Positions 1 through 4,816 of a stretch of 5,406 bases of DNA are shown here, one piece after another (the stretch's first letter is position 1; every line of letters begins with the position of its first letter). The position numbers and the translations under genes were made by a program. The stretch covers positions 1-5,406 of the forward strand of contig CAVGBM010000091.1 of the NCBI GenBank assembly GCA_963627445.1. Direction: 5' to 3'. This DNA comes from F23-B02 sp963627445 (GTDB lineage Bacteria; Bacillota; Clostridia; Oscillospirales; Oscillospiraceae). The notes under the pieces were generated by a model, which saw nothing but the letters and a program-made list of their open reading frames with translations, did not search any database and was not told the origin of the DNA.

Positions 1-40
1 AAAAGTGTAATTGTCAACCATTTTCGACAATTACACTTTT
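1..40 (-). terminator. AT-rich perfect hairpin after mscS, candidate terminator
   Basis: Two 15-base arms (1-15 and 26-40) are exact reverse complements around a 10-base loop. The repeat begins 2 bases after the mscS stop codon. Each arm ends in a run of four A or T, so transcripts from either side would end the stem in U residues, and it could terminate in both directions. The stem is unusually poor in G/C (4 of 15 pairs) for an intrinsic terminator, and the sequence beyond position 1 is not visible. A protein-binding site is therefore an alternative. Confidence 0.55.
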
Positions 41-42
41 TC

Positions 43-834
43 TTATTCTTGCATTATATGCACGTTCAGGTGCTCGTAGCTCATTTCGACGGCGTTGCGG
101 TCGAAGGCGGTGCGGATGTTTTCATTAAGGGCGAAGTGGACATTCCAATAATCCTCGGTATTGCACCAGACGCGGACGGTGTATTCGATGTTGCTGGCAT
201 TATAAGCAGCCAGCGCAACGAAGGGCGCGGGGTCATTAAGCACCTTGTCGGTGGCGGCGACGGCTTCGAACACCGCCGAGCGAACGGTCTCGGTCGGACA
301 ATCGTAGGATGTGCCGACGGAAACGTCAACACGCCGCACGGGCTCGGTGCTGTAGTTGATTATCTGGCTGCCGGTAACGTCGCCGTTGGGGACATAGATT
401 ATCTTGTTGTCAACGGTGGCAAGGCAGGTGTAAAACAGACCGATGGAGCGCACGGTGCCGCTCTGACCGCCGAGCTCGACAAAATTGCCGACGGCGATGG
501 GTCGGGTCGCAAGCAGGGTGATGCCGGAAAAGACATTGGAAAGCAATCCCTGCAGCGCAAGAGAGAGCGCAACACCGGCGACCGAGAGGATCGCAACAAG
601 GCTCGTGACATTGATGCCGAGCGCGGAGGCGACCATCATGACTGCTATTGCCCAGAGTACGACATTGACGGCACTGCCGATGAAGCTTTTGAGGCTCGGT
701 TCAAGGTGCCTGCTCCTGCTGAGCATCCTTCCTATTGCCGCACGCAGGATCTTGATTGCTACATAGCAGATAACAAACAGGACAAGTGCCCTTATCAAGG
801 TCACCAGCTGTGAACTGCTGATCAGTTCTTCCAT
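43..834 (-). CDS. mscS: MscS-family small-conductance mechanosensitive ion channel
   Basis: Predicted inner-membrane channel that opens under membrane tension and releases solutes during hypo-osmotic shock. The 263-residue protein is close to the usual size (E. coli MscS has 286). Three hydrophobic helices lie near residues 11-30, 54-72 and 79-110. The third carries the glycine/alanine-rich pore helix and the family motif ALQGLLSNVFSGI (93-105). The beta domain follows, with VGNFVELGGQSGTV (115-128), KIIYVPNGD (144-152) and the INYSTEPVRR segment (159-168), all matching the MscS pattern. The C-terminal alpha/beta domain ends at residue 263. The ATG lies 1 base after the galK stop (TGA-T-ATG) and no Shine-Dalgarno is visible before it, which suggests translational coupling to galK. 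It is the last gene of the operon. Family assignment is firm; its physiological link to sugar metabolism is inference. Confidence 0.95.
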   Translation of the reverse strand: MEELISSSQLVTLIRALVLFVICYVAIKILRAAIGRMLSRSRHLEPSLKSFIGSAVNVVLWAIAVMMVASALGINVTSLVAILSVAGVALSLALQGLLSNVFSGITLLATRPIAVGNFVELGGQSGTVRSIGLFYTCLATVDNKIIYVPNGDVTGSQIINYSTEPVRRVDVSVGTSYDCPTETVRSAVFEAVAATDKVLNDPAPFVALAAYNASNIEYTVRVWCNTEDYWNVHFALNENIRTAFDRNAVEMSYEHLNVHIMQE

Positions 835-835
835 A

Positions 836-1912
836 TCAGTTCAATTTCAGCTCGCGGCAAGAGCCCGCGCCGAAGCTCCTTTCCATCTCGATTTTATAGT
901 GGGCGAAAAACTCGCTGGGCATGAGTGCCTGCACGCAGCCTGCAAAGCCGCCGCCGTGGACGCGCCATGCGCCGACACCGTCGAGAAGCTTTGCGCTGAG
1001 CTCAAGGCCGTTTTCCAGCTTGCGGTCGTTGGTGACGCTCGTGACGATATTCGTCAGCAGCTTTTCCGACGAGCGGCCGGATTCGTTCATCAGGCGCATA
1101 TACTCCTCGCCGTCGCCCGCGATGAGCGCATCGCGCATTTTCGGTACGCGTTCGTTTTCATCGAAGAAATGCTTGGCGCGGCGGACCGGGCGATCGGTCG
1201 TGTCCCACTTTTTCGAGAAGAACGCGGTGGGGTCGACCTGACCGAGCAGCTCCTTGCCGAAGAAGCTCGCTATGTAGCGCATGTCGGCGGGAATGCGGGC
1301 GTAGCTCGTGTCGAGCCCGGCGTGGCTGCCGCCGGTGTCGGTCAGGCAGAGCGTGAGCCCCATGCGGCCGAAGTCGGCGCTCACGGGCCGGATATCGCCG
1401 GTGAGAAAATCGACGTAGACGGTCTTGCCCAGGGCGCAGGCGAGCTGATCCATCAGCCCGCAGGGCTTGCCGAAGTGCAGGTTCTCGGCCTGCTGGGCAA
1501 GCTGCGCGATGGCCTTGGGCTCGAGCTCATTGTTGTTATACAGCCCGTTAAAAATGCGCGCGATGAGCACGGCGAATGCCGCCGAGGAGCTGAGCCCCGA
1601 GCCGGAGCTTAAGTCGCTGCGCAAAACGGCATCAAAGCCGCCGAAGCGCGCGTCGAGGTCGAACATCGCCGAGGCGACACCGCGCACGAGCGCCTTCGAC
1701 GAGCCGAATTCCTCGGGGTGGACATCGAGGTCAAAGAGGTTTATCTCCATATCCTCAAAGCCCTCGGAGCGTATCCTCACGATGTTGTCAAAGTTCGGCT
1801 CAACCTCGGCATAAATGCCCTTGTCGACCGCCGAGGCAAGCACACGACCCTTTTGATGGTCGGTGTGGTTGCCTGCAAGCTCGGTGCGGCCGGGAGCGAA
1901 GAAGTTTTCCAT
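836..1912 (-). CDS. galK: Galactokinase-family GHMP sugar kinase, short N-terminus
   Basis: Predicted cytoplasmic ATP-dependent sugar-1-kinase, most likely galactose to galactose 1-phosphate (Leloir pathway). Motif 1 is PGRTELAGNHTDHQ (residues 7-20), with the conserved Arg9, His16 and Asp18. The GHMP ATP loop LSSGSGLSSSAA is at 101-112. GKPCGLMDQ (148-156) holds the likely catalytic base Asp155. The C-terminal motif RVHGGGFAGC is at 317-326. Odd points: classical galactokinases have GEHTDY, and here the Glu that contacts galactose is Asn15 and the Tyr is His19. The protein is 358 residues and begins only 6 residues before motif 1, where typical members have 20 or more. The start is nonetheless supported: ATG with AAAGG 7 bases upstream (1920-1924). 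It lies 30 bases after the transketolase C-subunit and 1 base before mscS, so it is co-transcribed with both. Family is clear; exact substrate is not. No galT, galE or sugar transporter is present in the window. Confidence 0.88.
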   Translation of the reverse strand: MENFFAPGRTELAGNHTDHQKGRVLASAVDKGIYAEVEPNFDNIVRIRSEGFEDMEINLFDLDVHPEEFGSSKALVRGVASAMFDLDARFGGFDAVLRSDLSSGSGLSSSAAFAVLIARIFNGLYNNNELEPKAIAQLAQQAENLHFGKPCGLMDQLACALGKTVYVDFLTGDIRPVSADFGRMGLTLCLTDTGGSHAGLDTSYARIPADMRYIASFFGKELLGQVDPTAFFSKKWDTTDRPVRRAKHFFDENERVPKMRDALIAGDGEEYMRLMNESGRSSEKLLTNIVTSVTNDRKLENGLELSAKLLDGVGAWRVHGGGFAGCVQALMPSEFFAHYKIEMERSFGAGSCRELKLN

Positions 1913-1942
1913 TATCTCGCCTTTCCCAAATAATTATTTCTC

Positions 1943-2878
1943 TTATTTTCTCTCCATGACCTTTTCGACCGCCGCGGCGACAGCAGCAGCGTCAACGCCG
2001 TATTTCGCGAGCAGCTCCTTGTAGGGGGCAGACTCGGTGAAGGTGTCCTGAATGCCGACAAACTCGACGGGCACGCCTGCGCCCTCGTTTGCCAGAACCT
2101 CGGACACTGCGCTGCCGAGGCCGCCGTAGATGTTGTGCTCCTCGGCGGTGACGATAGCGCCGGTCTCCTTGGCGCACTTCATAATGAGCTCGCGGTCTAT
2201 GGGCTTAACGGAATACATATCGACAACGCGGACGGAAACGCCCTTTGCCGCCAGCTGCTCTGCCGCCTCGATGGCCTTGTGTACCAAAAGGCCGCAGGCG
2301 ATGACGGTGACATCGCTGCCCTCGCGGACGACTGCGCCCTTGCCGAGCTCAAACTCAGCGTCCTCGGCGTACAGGTCGGGGTAGACATCGCGGGACAGGC
2401 GCAGGTACATGGGGCCGTAGTTTTCCACGGCGTACTTCGTCGCCCAGCGGGTGGCGGTCGCGTCGGCGGGAACGATGACCTTCATGTTCGGCAGCGCCCT
2501 CATGATGGCGATATCCTCGGTGGCGTGGTGGCTCGCACCGTCGAGCGCGTCGCTCATGCCGCAGTATGCGCCGCCGAACTTGACGTTCAGGTTCGCATAG
2601 CAGATCTGGTCACGGGCAGACAGCAGACCCAGCGAGGTGAGAAACACGGTGAAGGTGTTTACAAACGGTATCTTGCCGACGGTGGACATGCCCGCAGCGG
2701 TCGCGACCATGTTCTGCTCGGCGATGCCCATGTTAAAAAAGCGCTCGGGATGAGCCTTGCCGAAAAGCGCGCTCTTGGTCGAGCCGGAAAGGTCGGCATC
2801 GAGAACAACTATATTTTCGTTAGTGTCGCCCAGCTCGGCCAGCACCGAGCCGTAGACCTCTCTTATCTGCTTAGACAT
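1943..2878 (-). CDS. tkt: Transketolase, C-terminal subunit (Pyr and C-terminal domains)
   Basis: Second half of a split transketolase, which moves two-carbon ketol units between sugar phosphates in the non-oxidative pentose phosphate pathway and uses thiamine diphosphate (ThDP) with the N-terminal subunit. The protein is 311 residues from the ATG at 2878. The pyrimidine-binding domain holds NMGIAEQNM, whose Glu54 is the catalytic Glu that activates the ThDP aminopyrimidine. DGASHHATEDIAIMRALPNM and the YLRLSRD segment follow. The C-terminal transketolase domain runs from about residue 190, with VDMYSVKPID and EEHNIYGGLGSAV. An in-frame GTG at 2887 would add three residues, but it overlaps the ribosome site; GGAGGT sits 7 bases before the ATG, so the ATG is chosen. 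It overlaps the end of the N-terminal subunit gene by 8 bases (ATGTCTAA), typical of coupled subunits. Some 1-deoxyxylulose-5-phosphate synthase-like proteins look similar, but the two-gene layout fits transketolase. Confidence 0.95.
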   Translation of the reverse strand: MSKQIREVYGSVLAELGDTNENIVVLDADLSGSTKSALFGKAHPERFFNMGIAEQNMVATAAGMSTVGKIPFVNTFTVFLTSLGLLSARDQICYANLNVKFGGAYCGMSDALDGASHHATEDIAIMRALPNMKVIVPADATATRWATKYAVENYGPMYLRLSRDVYPDLYAEDAEFELGKGAVVREGSDVTVIACGLLVHKAIEAAEQLAAKGVSVRVVDMYSVKPIDRELIMKCAKETGAIVTAEEHNIYGGLGSAVSEVLANEGAGVPVEFVGIQDTFTESAPYKELLAKYGVDAAAVAAAVEKVMERK

Positions 2879-3704
2879 TTGCTGCACCTCCGAGTTCTTC
2901 CATGGCCTTTGCGAAGCTTTCGTCGTCTATCGCCTTGCCGTGCCAGGTGTTCTTGCCCTCCATGAAGGACACGCCCTTGCCCTTTATCGTGTTTGCGATG
3001 ATGACGGTCGGCGCGCCGACTGCGCCGTCGGCGACGGAAACGCAGAAGTCCAGCGCCTCAAGGTCGTGGCCGTCGCACTCGAGCACCGTCCAGCCGAAGG
3101 CCTCCCACTTTGCGGCAAGATCGCCCAGGGGCATGATGTCGTCGGTCGTGCCGTCGAGCTGCACCTTGTTGTAGTCGACGATGGCGATGAGGTTATCAAG
3201 CTTAAACTTTGCGGCGCTCATGGCAGTCTCCCAGATAACGCCCTCGTTGAGCTCGCCGTCGCCGAGGACAGCGTAGACCTTTGCCGGGGAGTTATTGAGC
3301 TTTAAGGCCATTGCCATGCCCTGAGCCGCGGGGAAGCCCTGACCGAGCGGTCCGCCGGGTATCTCAACGCCGGGGGTGTGCATGTTCGGGTGACCGGCAA
3401 GGCCGCCCATGCGGCGCAGCGTCGCCATCTCGCTCACAGGGAAAAAGCCCTTTTCCGCGAGGTTGCGGTAGAGCATCGGGGCAGCGTGACCCTTGGAGAG
3501 CACGAGCCTGTCGCGGTCGGGGTTCTGCGCGTCGTTTGCGTCGAGGTTCATGTGCTCCTGATACAGATACGTCAGTATCTCGCAGCAGGACAGCGAGCCG
3601 CCCGGGTGACCGGATTGGGCAGCGTGGATCGCGGTCAAAACATCGATTCTGAAGCGTCTGCAAAGCTCGTTGAGCTCGGCATAGCGCTCGTCAGATAAAG
3701 CCAT
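2871..3704 (-). CDS. tkt: Transketolase, N-terminal subunit (ThDP pyrophosphate-binding domain)
   Basis: First half of the split transketolase; it carries the domain that binds the diphosphate and Mg2+ of ThDP and pairs with the downstream subunit in the cytoplasm. The protein is 277 residues, the normal size for this half. Visible motifs are SGHPGGS (31-37), LSKGHAAP (69-76), GGPLGQGF (117-124), and the ThDP motif from GDGELNEG (148-155) to the closing DYNK (177-180). The late WHGK (254-257) is also conserved in the family. ATG at 3704 is preceded by GGAGG (3714-3718) at 9 bases. It is the first gene of the operon, about 31 bases below the predicted transcription start. Identification rests on motif order and on the adjacent C-terminal half. 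Confidence 0.95.
   Translation of the reverse strand: MALSDERYAELNELCRRFRIDVLTAIHAAQSGHPGGSLSCCEILTYLYQEHMNLDANDAQNPDRDRLVLSKGHAAPMLYRNLAEKGFFPVSEMATLRRMGGLAGHPNMHTPGVEIPGGPLGQGFPAAQGMAMALKLNNSPAKVYAVLGDGELNEGVIWETAMSAAKFKLDNLIAIVDYNKVQLDGTTDDIMPLGDLAAKWEAFGWTVLECDGHDLEALDFCVSVADGAVGAPTVIIANTIKGKGVSFMEGKNTWHGKAIDDESFAKAMEELGGAANV
2886..2891 (-). promoter_or_regulatory. Ribosome binding site fixing the transketolase C-subunit start
   Basis: On the minus strand this reads GGAGGT, 7 bases before the ATG at 2878 and inside the 3' end of the upstream subunit gene. The in-frame GTG at 2887 overlaps this element, so it cannot be the start served by it. This decides the start in favour of 2878. Confidence 0.85.
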
Positions 3705-3741
3705 GGTTTTTATCCTCCGTAATAATTTTTACTTCTATTAA

Positions 3742-3770
3742 ATAATAAATCAACCCCCGACCATTGTCAA
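3742..3770 (-). promoter_or_regulatory. Sigma-A promoter of the transketolase-galK-mscS operon
   Basis: On the minus strand the -35 box TTGACA (3765-3770) matches the consensus 6 of 6. A 17-base spacer (3748-3764) separates it from the -10 box TATTAT (3742-3747, 5 of 6). The predicted transcription start is near 3735, giving a leader of about 31 bases with a GGAGG ribosome site. It lies directly downstream of a strong terminator, so the operon should be transcribed independently of the repressor gene. Confidence 0.85.
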
Positions 3771-3830
3771 TAAAGCGAAGCGAATTATCCCCTGTTCTTT
3801 CCGCGCCGGGTGATGCCCGCCGCAGCAATA

Positions 3831-3873
3831 ACAAAACCCTCGGGAGCTGCCAAGCAGCTCCCGAGGGTTTTGT
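3831..3873 (-). terminator. Strong intrinsic terminator after the XRE regulator gene
   Basis: Two 20-base arms (3831-3850 and 3854-3873) are exact reverse complements around a 3-base loop. The stem core is GC-rich (CCCTCGGGAGCTGC), and on the minus strand the 3' arm ends in a T run (TTTTGT). The structure starts 1 base after the regulator's stop codon. Because the arm ends are A and T runs, it may also stop transcription on the plus strand. Confidence 0.92.
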
Positions 3874-3874
3874 C

Positions 3875-4102
3875 TTACTTGTTGAAATCAAACAGGCGGT
3901 CGGCGGTGATGCCCAGGGCGTCGCAGATGTCAAACACCACATCCGGCGACACGGCGCAGTCGGCAGTCTCGATGCGGCTCATGTGCGTGCGGCTGATATC
4001 CGCAAGCTCGGCAAGCTGGCTCTGCGACAGCCCCTTTATCTTGCGGTAATAGGCGATGTTCAGCCCCAGACGTCTGTGTTTTTCGATCTGCTCAATTTTC
4101 AT
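3875..4102 (-). CDS. Small XRE/Cro-type helix-turn-helix transcriptional regulator
   Basis: Predicted DNA-binding protein of 75 residues, consisting almost only of an HTH_XRE domain. The fold runs from about residue 11: LGLNIAYYRKIKGLSQSQLA, then LADISRTHMSRIET with the recognition helix around residues 38-46, then a last helix pair ending GITADRLFDF. There is no ligand-binding or dimerisation extension. The ATG at 4102 is preferred over an in-frame TTG at 4117 because TTG has no ribosome site; the ATG has only a weak one (GAAAGTGA). A strong terminator follows 1 base after the stop, so it forms a single-gene unit or is reached by read-through from the decayed peptidase gene upstream. Its target is unknown. 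An 11-bp inverted repeat around its own promoter makes autoregulation plausible. Confidence 0.88.
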   Translation of the reverse strand: MKIEQIEKHRRLGLNIAYYRKIKGLSQSQLAELADISRTHMSRIETADCAVSPDVVFDICDALGITADRLFDFNK

Positions 4103-4159
4103 ATCATTCACTTTCAATATTTAATATATATTATATTCTGCTATTTGCGTGAATGATAT
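4101..4159. promoter_or_regulatory. 11-bp inverted repeat flanking the regulator promoter, candidate operator
   Basis: ATATCATTCAC at 4101-4111 recurs exactly as its reverse complement GTGAATGATAT at 4149-4159, with 37 AT-rich bases between. The left copy touches the regulator's ATG. The right copy sits where its -35 box would be. The regulator gene is an XRE type, a family that commonly represses its own promoter from such sites. Binding itself is inference. Confidence 0.5.
4130..4135 (-). promoter_or_regulatory. Putative -10 box for the XRE regulator
   Basis: The minus strand reads TATAAT, a perfect -10, in an AT-rich stretch about 28 bases before the ATG. The hexamer 17 bases upstream (4153-4158, TATCAT) is a poor -35 box and overlaps the inverted repeat. 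The promoter may therefore be weak or need help from a protein. AT-rich sequence yields such matches easily, so confidence is moderate. Confidence 0.45.
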
Positions 4160-4188
4160 ACGACAACACTACAGGCAACAATAAGCTG

Positions 4189-4222
4189 CCCGTCAAAACC
4201 GATAGTGTTCGACTCCCGTCAA
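4189..4222 (+). repeat. 8-bp direct repeat at the truncated peptidase end
   Basis: CCCGTCAA occurs at 4189-4196 and again at 4215-4222, 26 bases apart. The second copy covers the stop codon that ends the peptidase remnant. Short direct repeats often mark deletion endpoints, but the origin here is inference. Confidence 0.35.
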
Positions 4223-4663
4223 CTTAGCCAGCCGAGCCCGGGCAGCGCCATCGCCAGAACGAACGGGATAAACCCGAAAACGACATTCGGCAGCAGCGAC
4301 ATGAACACAAATCTGCCCTTGCTCATATCCTCCGTGCCGATGACGAACAGCATGCCCTGCAAAAGGTTCGTGTACAGGTACACATCGCCCCGAAAACACA
4401 GCGCATGCAGCAGCTCGTGCGGGAAAAGCGACGCCAAAAACAGCACAAAGCCGATGAGCCACTGCTCCGATGGGATGCTGCGATAGCGGTACAAAAGCGC
4501 CGTCATCAGCACCGCAAGCAGGATGAGCGAATACTTTCCGACGATGCGGCCGAGCTCGGCGGTGTCGCCGGCTTCCCTGAACTTCGCCGCCCCTTCCTTA
4601 TGCTCGCCGTGCGGCAGCGAGTCGGGGGTCCAGGTTATACTTACCCATATAATGCAGCTTCAT
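4219..4663 (-). pseudogene. Frameshifted, C-terminally truncated DUF3267 membrane zincin peptidase
   Basis: Remnant of a DUF3267-type putative membrane metallopeptidase. The start is intact: ATG at 4663 with GAGGG (4671-4675) 7 bases upstream, encoding MKLHYMGKYNLDP. The frame then runs into a stop at 4598-4600. One frame over, from about 4628, it continues DSLPHGEHKEGAAKFREAGD and on to a stop at 4219-4221. The break falls in a run of five G on the plus strand (4624-4628); four would restore one frame of about 147 residues. The restored protein has hydrophobic helices and the zinc motif HELLH (about residues 82-86) in FPHELLHALCF, then PNVVFGFIPF. It stops at GLGWLS, where relatives as I recall them continue for roughly 40 more residues. 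An internal GTG at 4512 has no ribosome site. The homopolymer shift could be a sequencing error; the missing C-terminus could not. Natural function and substrate of the family are not established. Confidence 0.75.
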
Positions 4664-4692
4664 TTAAATTCCCTCATAATTCGACAGCTTTC

Positions 4693-4709
4693 CTGTGATT
4701 ATACCACAG
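4693..4709. promoter_or_regulatory. Short dyad centred on the peptidase -10 box
   Basis: CTGTG (4693-4697) and CACAG (4705-4709) form a 5-bp inverted repeat with a 7-base centre that contains the -10 box. Its position would let a bound repressor block the promoter. Five base pairs is short and may be chance. Confidence 0.25.
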
Positions 4710-4726
4710 TTCGCGGCGGGTGCAAA
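4698..4726 (-). promoter_or_regulatory. Extended -10 promoter of the DUF3267 remnant
   Basis: The minus strand reads TGGTATAAT (4698-4706), a perfect -10 with an upstream TGn extension. A 17-base spacer leads to TTTGCA (4721-4726), which matches the -35 consensus 4 of 6. The predicted start is near 4691, giving a leader of about 28 bases before the ATG at 4663. The promoter is better preserved than the gene it serves. Confidence 0.7.
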
Positions 4727-4744
4727 TCTCTTATTTAACAATAG

Positions 4745-4773
4745 TTGAAATATTCACAATAAACCTATATAAT
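4745..4773 (+). promoter_or_regulatory. Sigma-A promoter of pncB
   Basis: TTGAAA (4745-4750, 5 of 6) and TATAAT (4768-4773, 6 of 6) are separated by exactly 17 bases. The predicted start is near 4780, giving a leader of about 37 bases. The promoter is divergent from the peptidase promoter, with 18 bases between the two -35 boxes. I see no clear binding site for a known NAD-salvage regulator. Confidence 0.85.
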
Positions 4774-4816
4774 CGAGCTTAGATAGAGAAATGAATTTTT
4801 GCCTTTGGAGGTAGCT

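Noticed and set aside
1928..1939. 12-base palindrome AAATAATTATTT between transketolase and galK as a terminator or operator
   Set aside because: It has no G/C pairs and no loop, and palindromes of A and T are common in AT-rich gaps; the genes around it look co-transcribed.
2879..2887. In-frame GTG at 2887 as start of the transketolase C-subunit
   Set aside because: The GTG overlaps the GGAGGT ribosome site itself; the ATG at 2878 has ideal spacing of 7 bases.
2135..2965. Long open frame on the plus strand opposite the transketolase genes (and similar ones opposite galK and mscS)
   Set aside because: These are antisense shadows in GC-rich coding DNA with no ribosome site and no recognisable domain; the minus-strand genes carry clear family motifs.
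3797..3822. Second GC-rich hairpin around CGGGTGATGCCCG downstream of the main terminator
   Set aside because: Only a 4-bp core pairs well and no T run follows, so it does not stand as a terminator.
4103..4117. In-frame TTG at 4117 as start of the XRE regulator
   Set aside because: No ribosome site precedes it and the five added residues are outside the HTH domain; the ATG at 4102 is the simpler choice.
4219..4512. Independent 97-residue gene starting at the GTG at 4512
   Set aside because: No ribosome site is present, and conserved coding sequence continues upstream in the same frame to about 4628, so this is the 3' part of the broken DUF3267 gene.
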